A stretch of 64,000 nt of DNA, from positions 102,270,772 through 102,334,771 of the forward strand of contig CM060697.1 of NCBI GenBank assembly GCA_030686995.1. Reading direction: 5' to 3'. Within the stretch, counting starts at the first letter, position 1. Every line of letters starts with the position of its first letter. The stretch comes from Artemisia argyi. Taxonomy: Eukaryota > Streptophyta > Magnoliopsida > Asterales > Asteraceae. The notes under the pieces were generated by a model. That model searched no databases. It worked only from the letters and a program-made list of their open reading frames with translations, and had not been told where the DNA came from. Below, one piece after another: positions 1 to 12,800 of the stretch. Position numbers and translations under genes: made by a program.

Positions 1-1985
1 GCTTATTTGTCCTTTGATTGCTTATTTGGTCTGCTTATCTTGCTTTAATTTGTGCAACAAAATCAACCCATACACTGATCACTCAGTGTACACAAGTAAA
101 TTCATAAGCCCATCATAAGCTCATCACTGAGCTTTGGCTTGTGATCTAAGGCTTTTTAAGAAGCTAAGCAGCTATTCTTTAAAGTTCAAGCTTTTATTTC
201 CACTCACATGCCCTTTTACTAGGGCTGCATCTCAGCTTAAGCTTGTTCATTTCACTCAGTTCACTGAGTGACTCAGTCAAACCACCTAACTTCATAAGCC
301 TTGCAAAAGCTACTCAGTGGTTCCCATTGTTCAAGCTTTTGCATTTTAGAATCCTTACCAGCCCATCTTAACACTTCAACATTCAATAAGTCCTATTGAG
401 CTTATTTCATAAGCTCAATTTGGCCACTTTGGTTGTCTGTCTAGGGTGTTTGGATCTCAGTTTCATTGGAAGTGCTTATAAGCTTTTTACAAGCTTATTA
501 GTTTAATCCAGTGAACACACTTGTTTATACTTGTTAATATACCATATATACACAGTACTAATCTTTTATTTTCTTTCTTAAGCTTGTTTTAAAGCTTTTA
601 CCAAGCTTACTAGCTTATTTCACTCACTCACTTAACTGAGTGAATCAGTTTGGACCCCTCACTTCCCAAGCTCTTTATGAGCTCATCAGTGGGTCCCACA
701 CCCTAAATCTTGGTTCTCCCAACCCCCCTCCTACCAGGGTTGAAGTTTTGACTATTTGTTTGACCTTGGAACCTGTGGACCCCACCTGAAATTACCTCAC
801 AAGGTTGTCCCAATTTCTGTCTCAGGAACCAAATAAGCAAGTGCTTATTGTGGTCTTTTGGCTTATTCAGTGAGCTTATATCATCAAGTCTAGCTTATTC
901 AAGTCCAATTAACTTAGGTGAACCGAATTTCACCTTGGTGGACCCCACATAAGCTCATTTGAGCTCATTTCCTTCAAAGTCAACAGAAGTCAACTGTTTT
1001 GGGTAATAAGCACTTTCAGTGCTTATTCTGGGTTTCTAAGCTTGTTGTTTTTGTATTAGTTTCTTATTTTAAGTATTTTTATAATTTTATAAAAGAAAAA
1101 CCACAAAAAGCCAAAAATACTTATAGTGATAGCTTCTATTTAATAGAAACTATCTATTTAATTTTCTTTTTAGCTTATTTATAAGCACTTCTGTATTTTT
1201 ATATTTTTATTAAATTTCTTTTATATTAAAGTACTTTTATAAATTTTTCTAGATTTTTCTTTTGTCATCTAGTAGTTTTTAGAATTAAATATAGTTTAAT
1301 TAATAATTAATTAATATTAAATAACTAAATAGTATAATTATATTTTATTAAGTAATACATAGTTTTTATAATTTTTCTAGCTTTTATATAAGTTATAACA
1401 TTTTTAGGAATTTTTATAGAATTTTTACTGTTCATATTATAATATTTATATTTTAATTAGTTTAACTAGTTTAATAATAATCAAATAGTTAATAATTAAT
1501 AATATATAGATAATAAGTGTAATAAATATATTTTTAGTTTTAAAATAAGTTTTATAATATTTTAGATTTTTCTAAGTTTTAATTTTATTTTTCTAGACTT
1601 ATTTTACATTTTCTAATTAAATAGTGTATTAATAAATAGTATTAAATAGATTTTAATTAATAATAAATAATATAATAGTTTAAATTATAATTTTCTTTTT
1701 ATAATAATTTTCTTTTATTCTTAGGATCTCAAAAATATAAATTTCACATTTGTGGGGTTTATATTGATCACTTTTCATTTTTATTTTTGTACGTTTACGT
1801 TTAATTTAATTTAAACGTACGTTTTTTTTATATACCTTTTACGTTTCTAGGGTTTTTTATCGTACTTATTAGTTGATATAACTCATTTGAGTTATTTATA
1901 CTTTTAGTACTGTGACAAATCCATCATAACCCTATTCCTAATCAACCAAACTATATAACACATTCGTTCAATCACAGGATATCAC
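1..1985. other. non-coding repeat-like DNA, possibly the end of an LTR
   Basis: No credible coding region is present. Bases 1-1000 are rich in AAGCTT/AGCTTATT words and in short self-complementary words of the CACTCAGT/ACTGAGTG type. Bases 1000-1900 are very AT-rich. A TATA-like stretch near 1950 is followed by TATCACA ending near 1985, and then by a GTTGGGGAATAA-like sequence that loosely resembles the leader of the minus-strand relative downstream of its primer-binding site. This would fit the 3' end of an LTR, but no second copy of it lies in the window. Confidence 0.35.
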
Positions 1986-2170
1986 AACCTCGTTGGGGAA
2001 TAAACGACCCGGGAATATAACTGTACTACCTCGGATTATTGCATTAGTATATTTCTAGTTTGACTTGTTAAGATTGACCTCTCTACAGTGGTTAATTAAA
2101 TAAACAGGCTGGTTCTGTGCTAATCACTTTGTTTGTAAAAACCTTTCCATTGACTATTCCGTTAGCCATT

Positions 2171-3307
2171 ATGGAGAACGCGAATCCACCATACTACCAA
2201 CTACGAAATTCACCCACCCCAAATGACATCTTGATGTTTAAACAACATGAGGATGAACCTATCTATGATGCATGGGCTCGTTTTAAATATTTACTCCGAA
2301 AAGTCCCTCATCATAATTTCGATCTGTGGTCCCAAATTGAAATATTTTACCATCGTGTTGACAACTATACCAAAATGGATATTGACCATACCGCACATGG
2401 GGACCTTTGGGGATTAAGTGCTGATAAAGCATGGGAAGCCATAGAGAATTGTGCCATACTTGCCAAAAAAATGGACAACCCAACAAATGTTGTTACAGAT
2501 CAATTGATAGCAAGTTTAAGGGAACAAGCAAGAAGATTGTTTGGGGATAAGCGTATAGATGAGATAACTGGGTGCACGGGGTGGATTGATTTCACCACAA
2601 TACAAGCTGAACACATAGGTGATATTGATGTGATGGAAGAGATAGTAGAAAACCCAAGCCCAATAAGTACCCCACAAGTCCTACCATCACTTGAGGAATA
2701 CACACCACCCGTGACTTACCCGGAAGAAGTAGAAGAGACTATAGGAGCCCAAATAGAGGTAGAACCCTTGTACCAAACACCACTAGAGGATATAGGTTTG
2801 AATACTTGTAGTGATAACCTTACTCTTAGTTCTAGGGAATTACCTAGTGTTGATGAACCGGAACCTCAATCTTCACATAACTTTCCATCCTTAGATATAC
2901 ATCTAGGAGACAAAAGAGGGGCCGACCCACCCATCGACCCATGTAGTCCGGATAGTCTTAGGATAAAGGTAGTGGACTCTAAGCCTTGTAGAGAGGAAGC
3001 CAATATAGGAGTGGAAAATGACCTTACATGCTTACATCACCCATTTATGATTGATCACAAGAAACATTATGGGTTTAAACCGGGTTTATTAGGTCAAGAT
3101 GGATCCCCAACTAGTAGTCTCTTGAAGTTGATAGAAAATGATCCCTTTCTAGGAGAAAATCTTAATTCACCTATTAATCCGATTGAATTAGGTAAGGTTA
3201 TGATGATAGGAGCACACCCCTTTGAGCATATAATTCATCCACCACTCTTTCCTCATGAGGCATATTTCCACCCTAAGGGTGTGTATCCTACTTCCACCCG
3301 CACTTAA
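2171..3307 (+). CDS. shortened retrotransposon gag-like protein
   Basis: This is a 378-residue open frame; the first ATG (2171) is used because the open frame upstream has no ATG. Residues about 17-110 resemble the C-terminal half of the Athila/Tat-type gag core: the NDILMFKQHE and DAWARFKYLLRKVPHH segments, then an IEIFYHRVD-like segment. Usual gags of this type have a further N-terminal part with a WL-type core, absent here. Residues about 155-378 are acidic and proline-rich, without a CCHC zinc knuckle. The closest style I know is the 'MAK10-like' retroelement proteins annotated in Tanacetum; that name reflects automated annotation and not a NatC subunit. The probable role is capsid-like RNA packaging in a non-autonomous element. 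The frame has no internal stop, so it may be recent or selected. Confidence 0.7.
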   Translation: MENANPPYYQLRNSPTPNDILMFKQHEDEPIYDAWARFKYLLRKVPHHNFDLWSQIEIFYHRVDNYTKMDIDHTAHGDLWGLSADKAWEAIENCAILAKKMDNPTNVVTDQLIASLREQARRLFGDKRIDEITGCTGWIDFTTIQAEHIGDIDVMEEIVENPSPISTPQVLPSLEEYTPPVTYPEEVEETIGAQIEVEPLYQTPLEDIGLNTCSDNLTLSSRELPSVDEPEPQSSHNFPSLDIHLGDKRGADPPIDPCSPDSLRIKVVDSKPCREEANIGVENDLTCLHHPFMIDHKKHYGFKPGLLGQDGSPTSSLLKLIENDPFLGENLNSPINPIELGKVMMIGAHPFEHIIHPPLFPHEAYFHPKGVYPTSTRT

Positions 3308-5764
3308 TCCTAAGTGTAGGAAAAACCTCCCCCATTGCCATTAAATAAGGGTAGAGTCAGGCTCGTGACTCGAACAAAAACAAGCGCTTCTTGGGAGGCA
3401 ACCCATGTTTTGTGTGATTTTTATTTGTTTGATTGTTATTTGCTTCCGTATGCATGCTTTGTTTTTATTGTTGGTTGATCATGCTTCTAAAATAAAACGT
3501 GAAAATACTTTACTATGTTGTTTAGTCTAGTCTTAACTTCAACCTAAAGGTATTTTTGCAAAAGATAAGTGTAAGGGGAAACCCCAAATATGTTTTTAAG
3601 AAACAAACCAATCATGATTCTCTACAATATTTAATGAACATGTATATTCGTATTTGTTAGAGTCAAATGCTTGTATTGAGTCATAATGAAGTTTTGCAGG
3701 ATTTTCCAGGAAGTAGGACAAAGTTTTTCCAGAAATTTTCCGGAAACTTAACATAAGAATTTCTGCAGGTCCATTCTGACGGCGTCAGGATGTAAAATCT
3801 GGAAATTTTACCGGTTTTGTTTTTCTAACGGAGTCTTATGGTTTTTGTGAATTATTAAGTTTTATAATCTCCAGGAAATCTGCAAACTTCATTCCACAAG
3901 CATTATATCTTACTTTGTTTTCTAGGATTTAGTAACTTATATAGGATGCCGCCGATTTTACGCGAGGTTGCCTTGTCTACTTTTGTCAGGATTTACAGGT
4001 TATTTATGACAAGAAGATGATTTATATTCTGGAAGGGAAGCTTTGATTGTTCATTTTCTTGGAAGAAGATTTAACCTGGCCAACCTAAAATCCATACCGA
4101 GCGAATCAGGGGAGTATTCGATTTCATTCTCTTTACTTTTTAACTTTTACATTCTTTACTTGAACATTGGGGACAATGTTCATCTTAAGTGTAAGGGGAG
4201 GGTAAAAAGATGATACCTTACATATGCACTTTCGCTTGAGTTTGTTTTGTTTGATAGTAGATGAGTAATAAAACTACGAGAAATACTTGTTAGTGTAATT
4301 TTAGCGCCAAATTTAAAATTTTTTACAACATTTAGGAGTGAAACTTTAGCCATAGCAAGTGTCTCATGGATAGGAGATTGTATGACTAGCACATAACCGT
4401 ATATTCAGAAAAATTTTCCACCCAAAAATGTGAGGTTCGCCTTTAGATTTGATAGGAAAAGCATTTATTATTAATGCTTATGAGTGTACCGGTAGCATTT
4501 AGATTCTAGAACTTGCGTTAGTGATGCATCCCGAGACCGCTAGTGAGACTACATTCGTGTGGTAGGATTTACTACATGATAAGAGGCATTAGGATCACCC
4601 TTGTGTTAAACCCGTATTATAATTACTTGATCTTTTAAGTCATATTACTTGGCTAGTTAAGTCAACTAATTTTTCCCACACCCTTAGCGTTGTACTCATT
4701 TTTAGTACACGAAACCCCTAGTACACCCCTCCGAGCCTATCTTTTCGTTTCTAACTTTAAGCATTTTACTTAAAGGAAGAATTTGTTACACCCCACTTAA
4801 ATGTACACCCAAATCGCCTTAGCCTTCCGTGTATGCGCTCATTTTTAGTGCGTTATTATTATTTGTTAAACCCTAAGTTAACTTTCTAATTGATTACATG
4901 GTTGCTAAGTCGAGTCATATCCTTGTACATATTGTTTTGGGACGATTGGGACTCATGGGTAAGTACTTATTTTATGGAGTAATGGGGAAGAACATAATAT
5001 TATTACCCCCATATGTACGTTAATCTTAAAAGTGCTCCAAGTGTTTTGATTTTCTTAATTCGAGTCATTAGAATAGTTAATTGTAAAGTATGTAAAGATT
5101 CAAGTGTAAGGGGATTGCTCAAACCCCTATGATGTATTATTTTGGATGGTAGGGTAAGAGTGTATGCAAAAAAAAAAAAAAAAAAAATAGAAAAAGAAAA
5201 AGAAAAAAAAAAACATACGGACTACCATCCCGTTTTCATTCTATGTTTATTTTATGTTTTTGTTATTTTTCATTTATTAGCTTAAGTCGAGTCTAGTCTT
5301 GGCTTAGCAACGCCATCTTGTACATGTAATTAACCGAGATTGTTAACTCGCCACCAGTAAAACTTCCTTTATCCAACAAAACCGTGTAATTCATATCCCT
5401 ACACCTAACGTTATAACCCTTTAAAAGACCTCTTTGATAGTTTATCCTAGGTGCTTACGCCATGTGGTGGAGGTTTGATCCTTTCCCAAGCCTATAGTAA
5501 TCTATTTTGCTATGACAGGTAGTGAGAGATATCTTCCATTTCCATAATGTTATATTACTTTATTACACCCGAGAGATGTGAGTATCTAGACACTATTTGT
5601 GAGGTGCTTGTGTATGACCTCCGTGCTTGTCTATTGGTCTTTAGTGGAACGATTATTTGTTGTAATTACTTTTATATTAGTGTTAAATGACCCCTAACTT
5701 GTCTTTTGAGTAGAATAAAAGCTCATTTGCTTGAGGACAAGCAAATCTCAAGTGTAAGGGTATA
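3308..5764 (+). other. conserved non-coding internal region of element 1
   Basis: No coding region of substance is present. An inverted, highly similar copy occupies 21676-24195. Landmarks are an AAGCGCTTCTTGGGAGGCAACC motif (near 3382-3405), which I associate with the 3' regions of Athila-type elements; one TGACGGCGTCA site (near 3778); repeated 'AAGTGTAAGGGG' phrases (near 3568, 4188, 5102 and 5749); and a poly(A)-rich tract at 5168-5213. The GCTTGAGGACAAGCAAAT hairpin-like sequence just before the LTR (near 5730-5748) may include the polypurine-tract region. Confidence 0.6.
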
Positions 5765-7158
5765 TGATGAAGCAAAAAATGATCCGTTTTTAGGGGGTCA
5801 TTTAAGCCCGAATCCGACTTTATTTGATCAAATATTGCCCTAAATCGTTCCTTTTGTGATTTTAGGTGTTTGGAGAGTGAATTCTGGAAAAGAAGCTATT
5901 TTGGACGTTTTTGGAGCATAAAAGTGAAGAAAACGGCTAAGTACCAAATTTGCATGCTGAAAATACAAGGTGACGGCGTCAAGACCAACATCTTAACGGC
6001 GTCAGACATGAAGAATTAAACTTCGAAGGTGGTGACGGCGTCAGAAGGACTCGTGACGGCGTCAAAGTGGCTAAATTAATATACCGTGGGTGGTGACGGC
6101 GTCACATAGGCCGTCATAAGTGGATCAAGGCCGTCCGAGGAAGTATATGGCGGCGAGGTGACGGCGTCAGAAGTTACTCTTGACGCCATCAGACTGTTTT
6201 TCCTACATATAGTTTTCTAGTTTTTTCATTAGAAGGAGAGAAGTTTTGGTGAAACCCTAAAGACGATTTTGGTGCCTCTTTTACAGGTTTTTCAAGGGTT
6301 CCAAACCCTTGAGACCTTGCATTGTAATTGAGATAAGTGTACTTTCAATTCAATCAATATGTCTATGTGTTGGTTGTTTATCTCTTGTTCTTGTCTCAAT
6401 TCTACTATGCTAGGCTAGATCTCTCTTGTGTTTGCTTAGATCTAATGAAACCTAGATGTTGATTATGTGTTGATTACTTGTCTATTCTTGTTTTGAATGA
6501 ATGATTTATATGTTAGGCTTAAGAAAACTGGCAGATCTCCAAATGGTAACATGCTTGAACGTCTTAAGAAACATGAACCGAGGCGTACTAGGTCTTTATT
6601 GGTTGTATTTAATGCATGAGCCACTGTTTACAATCCCTATAGTTGTGCTGGGTCATGGTGTAGGAGGAGATAAGAGCTCATAGAGTTGGGGAGTTATGTA
6701 AGCCACCCCACGAATGGTATTAAGGAATACAATCCGTCATTCATACAAGTGTAACAAGTAATTAACATGTAAAAGATATCTAGGGAGTAATGAAGTCTAA
6801 GTAAACACAATTTCTCCAACCACTGCTCACAACCTTAGTATAATTTAGTTTAATTTTATTTTCATTATTTTAATAGCTTTGGGTTAGTTGAATAGCAACT
6901 AATTCCGCCCACTCCTTCAAAACCCGAGATTTTAATTGCTTTCATAAAAATATAAAAATACAAAAATAATCATCTTTCACCTCTAGAACTATTAATTAGG
7001 TTTTCTAATCCTAGCGACACTATTCCTAAGCTGAACGATCAATCCCCCGGTACTTGTCACTATACTATACTACAACGATCAGGTACACTGCCTGGTGGGG
7101 GTTGTAAGCTTCTCGAGATCCCTCGAGAGGTAAAGCAAGGTGCGATTCCCACGCATCA
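5765..7158 (+). repeat. 3' LTR of element 1
   Basis: It begins TGATGAAGC and ends ACGCATCA, so it has TG...CA termini. It is very similar, in inverted orientation, to the two LTRs at 20270-21675 and 25256-26650. It contains an array of TGACGGCGTCA motifs followed by an ATATAG TATA-like box (near 6208) and 5'-leader-like sequence. A 60-codon open frame at 6501-6683 encodes the same peptide as the frames in the other two LTRs; this probably reflects high nucleotide identity and is not annotated as a gene. Confidence 0.85.
5971..6191 (+). promoter_or_regulatory. array of TGACGGCGTCA sites upstream of the LTR TATA box
   Basis: Seven copies of an 11-bp near-palindrome (TGACGGCGTCA or a one-base variant) lie at 5971, 5994, 6033, 6053, 6093, 6159 and 6181, just before the TATA-like box. 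Each contains TGACG on both strands, the core bound by plant TGA-class bZIP factors in as-1-like elements. The half-site spacing is not that of a canonical C-box, so binding is inference. Being in U3, the array is placed to act as an LTR enhancer. Confidence 0.5.
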
Positions 7159-8075
7159 GAATACATGCTCGTTCTTTTTAACTAAACTTAATGCTTTTCA
7201 AATATTTATCAAGTTGTGATCTACTGCTTTCATGAATTGGACTATATGTGCGTTTGATTTCGATTATGTGCTATGTGGTATAACTTTATTTCATGTGAGC
7301 AAGCGTGCGCAACTGTTTAACTCTGTTTTGGAGCCGAAGCATTTGATAGTACTATCGGGGTAGCTCCCCTGTGCATCCTGACTATTTGTCAGAAGACCCT
7401 TGTGGTGTGTACATCCTGACTGTATGTCGGAAGACCCTTGTGGGGTGTTGTTTCTATTGGCAGGTTCAGTTGTCGCAACAGTAGCTATTTCATTGCAATA
7501 TGTGCCTTATTGTGTAAATTTCAATTTGTGTGACTTGGCTTGAATGTCCGTAACTGATTAGTGATGCATTCTTAGTACATCCTTTGGGAATTGGCTCCCA
7601 GTATATCCTTTGGGAATTGGCTCCCTGTACACTCTTTTGGGAAGTGGCACCCAGTCAGTGTGTGAATCGTTTAGGCATATTCGCTGTCTGAGAATTGGCT
7701 ATTGTTAGTTGTTATGTGCTTACATCTTACATCCTGCCCACATTTGTCATACGCTTCATTTTTCATAAACTCTATGAACTCACCAGCGTAAGCTGACCGC
7801 TTTAGCATGTATTTTCAGGTTTAAGGCGTTAGCTCACTATTCAAAGGGGGCATTGGTCATAGGCGACTCTGATATATTTTTGGGACCGCTTAAATTTTTT
7901 GATGGGCCTATTTCCGCACTTTTTTTATAAAATGTAAACTTAACATTTTTGTTAATGCATTTTATTCTTAATAAATGAAACAAAAACCATTCTTTGTACC
8001 TATGTTGTGATACCAATTTCGTAGCACCCCAATGCATGTATGCTTCCACTGGACCCGAATTTTGGGGGTGTTATA
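7159..8075 (+). repeat. truncated 5' LTR of gypsy element A
   Basis: It aligns along its length with 12034-12967. It carries short internal repeats (an ATCCTTTGGGAATTGGCTCC phrase near 7580-7650 and a CATCCTGACT...AGACCCTTGTGG phrase near 7375-7445) also present in the 3' LTR. It ends GGGGGTGTTATA directly before the primer-binding site. Confidence 0.85.
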
Positions 8076-9845
8076 GTTGGTATCAGAGCCAGGTTATAGA
8101 GAAATGGGTATTTTAAAACCTAGACTATAACCACTTTTGCGAAAACTTATCCCTATGACCGTCACGTGCCTGCCTGCCAAGCTGATGCCTCGCATATGAT
8201 TTTGTTTTAGGATATAATTGTTGAAATGTGTGCCTAACTTGTGGATATTTCATATCCGCCTATTTTAACTGCTCACTGTAAGCATTTTCATATACTTTTG
8301 CACACACCACCTATCATAGAGTTACGCTATTTCCTTGCGTAATCTCAAGAATTGATTTTGAGTTTTGGACACTTGTCATGATTTTGGGAATGATTTTGGA
8401 TATAAAGGACATATTACTAGTATAACTAAGCCGAGTATTCTAAAATTCATTGAACCTCGGATGAATGTAGACTGATCACCTACATTCAACCAGGGACAGT
8501 GGGACATGGCTTGATCACCTATGTCCGACTCAGAGGTGAATTTTGTAATACAGGAGTAGTTATAACAGGATTATGTCCTAGGTAGAGTTCGATTTTGGGA
8601 ACTATGAGTTTTGTAAGCACATAAACATTGAGTATCACGGAAGCCTGCACTCACATACGACACACTAGCATGACAACTCCTCATGAATCGTAATGCTTCT
8701 GGCGCCGCTGTGTGTCTCTAATCAATGTGATTCCTGTCTGTCACCATCGAGCGTAGTTCGCATTGGGTCGGGCTAGACTCGATTGGCATCATCTGAATAT
8801 GAGCTGCTTATCCTCATAAGCCTCGCCGACTTTATTGGAATCATCGAATTTGGTTTAGAATCTCGTTTGGATTTGATTTTTGGCTTTGTCTTGATTTGAC
8901 TTCCTGTTATATCTTGAGTTAACTTTTGGCTATTTCGGATTTTGTTTTTGATTACTTTCTTATGATTTTGGACCTCGTTTCGAACTTGAACTTGTCATTC
9001 AGCCTCGTTCCATTGGTGATCTTGTCACAGTCACCTCTACCCTAAGCCCTGTGCTCAATCGACGATACTCATTTTCTTAACCGATTATGTTCATTGTTCT
9101 TAATCAATGATGTTCATTGCTTAATCGAATATGTTCATTTTTTCAAATCGATGCTATTCAATCAAGCTGTTTTAACAACAACATTTAATTGAGGTTGTAC
9201 TTTCCACCTCCAACCTAAGTATCGTGCTAAGTCAACCGACTCCAACCGATTGCTAGTAGCAATCAACATTCTCTTACAGAGTTGTACTCTGAACTTGCTA
9301 AATCTATCATTCAGCAAGGATTCAATGCTTAACAGAATTCTTAAGAACTTGAGAAGTAACCTAAACCGCGTTCTTTGGGACAACCAATCAAATCCTTCCC
9401 TCGTCCCTTGGAAATACCAATTATCTTTGCTTTCCTCTTATAGGATAATAAAAGTGCTTTGCAATTAATTTACAAACTGTTGTCATCTTACAAAATGTTT
9501 TACTGCTACTTCACAAAAATCAAAATTTTGATTCTACCATTATTTTATAAAGGGAGAATCGTTTTCCCGTTATCTCACAAACCATTCTACCATTATTTTA
9601 TAAAGAAGATCGTTCGAAGGTAAAAGGAGATGCAAGCTACTCGCGAAACACAGATGACGAAAACCTCTTAAATCCCCAGACGTAGCCTTGATTATGCTTA
9701 AAGCTCGTCGAAAAACCGTGTAAAGGTCCGAAATTCACATAGGGACGTGAAGATAAATCTTCGTGCGTATACACTCATTGTTTTAAACCTTAACGGGTAA
9801 CTCGAATGGAATCGTGAGGACACGATTCCGTTAAGGAGGTGAATC
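8076..9845 (+). other. primer-binding site and non-coding internal region of gypsy element A
   Basis: TGGTATCAGAGCC (from 8079) matches the usual initiator-Met tRNA primer-binding site. The rest has no credible reading frame: only short open frames of about 70 codons, with no gag zinc knuckle, DSG, DD or DDE motifs. The last 20 bases, ending GATTCCGTTAAGGAGGTGAA, form the polypurine tract. Confidence 0.7.
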
Positions 9846-12800
9846 TGTAACAACTCGTAAATTTTCATGACAAGTTCTATTTGGAGAAACAACAATTAAC
9901 TTTGAGTGTGGCGTTACTTGGAAGAAACTAGACATAATTATGTCCAAATTTAACAGAATAATAATTCTATGATTTATGGGAATGATGTCGGAGACTCGAG
10001 AAATATTTATAACACGACTTATTGGTTCCGTTCTTGTTTCGTTAAAAACATAATACAAATGGTAAAAATAACCCTTAAGGGCGCGCTAGGGTTTATTACA
10101 AGTCGACCCTTCCACCTATTTATACCCTTATTATAATGTTTTAGGTTTCCATCCTTTCCCTCTCTCTTTTCAGCCGACAAACACCTCACTCCCATCTCCA
10201 GTCATAAATCCGGATACCGAAGCTCCACCGCCATGAGTGTAAACATACCGCCACCACCATCTTCATCCCCACCTCATTTCTTTCCTCTTAACATACTCCA
10301 CGCGCAGAAGAATGCACCCAAACACCTCCTTTGATCTGCTTTCAGTCGCGAACCACTAACCAACCAACCCCTCGCCTCATTTTCCTTATATATATTTGAA
10401 TACTAAGGTTGAATTAACTCATCTTTTGGTGGTCCATCATGCCACGGTTCGACCTATGACCCACGGGTTTTTGGTAATCTAATCCATATAACGAACAAAA
10501 GAGATTAAGATTTATAGTTTGGTATCATGTTTGTCTTGTGTTTGTGTTGTTTTGGTCGCGTGTAGTGATGTCGTGAGTCCCAGACTCACGGCCTGGGATA
10601 GTTATGGTTTTTGATGTTGTTTGTTGCTAGGTCTAAAATGGGTTTAGATTTAGGATAGATTAGGAGTGGTTTTGGAGGTGTTTGATTTTTTTGTACGAGT
10701 GGTGGGATTCGGATTGGTTTGGATATAGTTTTCGGAAGTGGTTGTTGTCATGATGATGTTGATTTTCCTGATGTTAATATTGTTCTTGGTGTTGTGGTTC
10801 TCGTTATTATTCTTATTGTTGTTGATTTGTTGTCGTTGCTCCTGGTGTTGTTGTTCTTGTTGCGTATCTGTTGTTGTTGTGGTCGTTTGTTTGGTACCAA
10901 GGGGATAGAATCAAAGACCACTATGGTCTCGGCTAGGTGTTGATAATATTGATGTATTTAAGGTGGATTAGAACTTGACGGGGAGTAGGAATAGCGAACG
11001 CGCCGTAGACGGCCATTAAATTGTGGAAGTTGTGAATTTCAGAAAAACGGGCATTAGATAGAGATAAGTGTACATTTGTGATGATTTGGGCCATGTCGGG
11101 ATTTACTGAGACTCTCTAGTCTTGTGTGATCTCGACGAGCCGAAATGGACTTATGATGTGATAGTTGACTAGTAGACTTGTGATAAAAGTGAACTCGAAA
11201 CGTGAGATAACTCGAGAAAAATATAAACTATACTTGGACTTGAAAGACACCTTTATATGTTTATGTTAGTAGCTTTAAATTATTAACTAACGAATTAACA
11301 TTGTTACTTAATATTTACAAGTTACCGAAAATTGTTAAATAACGATAAATAAGTTATATAATGTTTTCTAATTAATAAGGAATATTAAGCAACGTTTAAA
11401 TGTTAATTAATATTCCTAAATTAGAAAGAAAACGTTAAATAACTAAAACAACGTTGTTTAATATTTTATAGAAATAATAAATGAAACGGTATTTCATTTA
11501 ATACGGACGAGTTATTAAATGTTTCGAGGGCACGTTTATCGAGATTCACCAATTGTAGGAATATCGATGTTTAGATTAAATTGATGACTATAAGGTTGAC
11601 TTAGTAGCCATTTAAGTATAATTGTTTCGGGTGATTTACGTAGTTTGACCCAATCTTCTCGTGTGGAGTCTTGTCTCTTTTCTCGTTGATTTCGCTTATT
11701 CGTTCTTGATTTGAGTCCACTTGAGTCGATGTCGTGTTCTCACTGCACACACAATGATACCAAACACAAACACTAATAAATGGATAACGAAAGATATGGA
11801 GATTTAAGAATGGGTATTATTTGGGAGTGGTCAGGTTTTGGAGAATCATGCGCTTTGACGTCAAGATGAGTTGTTGTATTTGATTTTGCCACTTCCGTAC
11901 CGTCGTACCTTTCTTCCGGATGTCGTTGTGATTAGCTAGATGCCAATTGTGTCAGTTGTGATCCTTGCATTACTGTGGCCCAGGTGAGTTCATGGCCCCT
12001 ACTTTTTACTGGTTTTACAACTATTTTGGGGGAGAATACATGCTCGTTCTTTTTAACTAAACTTAATGCTTTTCAAATATTTATCATGTTGTGATCTACT
12101 GCTTTCATGAATTGGACTATATGTGCATTTGATTTCGATTATGTGCTATGTGGTATAACTTTATTTCATGTGAGCAAGCGTGCGCAACTGTTTAACTCCG
12201 TTTGGAGCCGAAGCATTTGATAGTACTATCGGGGTAGCTCCCCTGTGCATCTTGACTGTTTGTCGGAAGACCCTTGTGGTGTGTACATCCTGACTGTATG
12301 TCGGAAGACCCTTGTGGGGTGTTGTTTCTATTGGCAGGTTCAGTTGTCGCAACAGTAGCTATTTCATTGCAATATGTGCCTTATTGTGAAAATTTCAATT
12401 TGTGTGACTTGGCTTGAATGTGCGTAACGGATTAGTGATGCATTCTTAGTACATCCTTTGGGAATTGGCTCCTAGTATATCCTTTGGGAATTGGCTCCCT
12501 GTATACTCTTTTGGGAAGTGGCACCCAGTCAGTGTGTGAATCGTTTAGGCATATTCGCTGTTTGAGAATTGGCTGTTGTTAGTTTTTAGTTGTTATGTGC
12601 TTACATCGTACATCCTGCTCACATTTGTCCTACGCTTCATTTTTCACAAACTCTATGAACTCACCAGCGTAAGCTGACCGCTTTAGCATGTATTTTCAGG
12701 TTTAAGGTGTTAGCTCACTATTTGAAGGCGCTTGGCAAGGGGCATTGGTCGTAGACGACTTTGATATATATTTGGGACCGCTTAAATTGTTTTATGGGCC

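Larger units (their letters stand above)
1986..7158 (+). mobile_element. non-autonomous Athila-style Ty3/gypsy element 1 (gag only), left end unresolved
   Basis: The order is leader, a gag-like reading frame (2171-3307), about 2.4 kb of non-coding DNA, then a 1394-bp LTR (5765-7158). The non-coding part and LTR match the inverted element at 20270-26650 closely, which defines the family. No protease, reverse transcriptase or integrase is encoded, so it would need proteins from another element. The right end (ACGCATCA at 7158) abuts LTR sequence of another gypsy element; base 7159 corresponds to base 12034 in that element's intact LTR, so element 1 inserted there. A matching 5' LTR is not visible upstream, so the left part is either beyond the window or replaced. 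Confidence 0.7.

Noticed and set aside
2171..3307. A real host MAK10 (NatC subunit) gene
   Set aside because: The similarity I recall is to retroelement gag proteins that carry that automated label; it lies in an LTR element.
4180..4392. 70-codon frame almost identical to one at 23121-23333
   Set aside because: It is antisense to both elements and explained by strong nucleotide identity of the internal regions; no domain.
10719..10943. 74-codon hydrophobic Val/Leu-rich frame in the gypsy A LTR
   Set aside because: Low-complexity GTTGTTGTT sequence; no equivalent can be checked because the other LTR is truncated.
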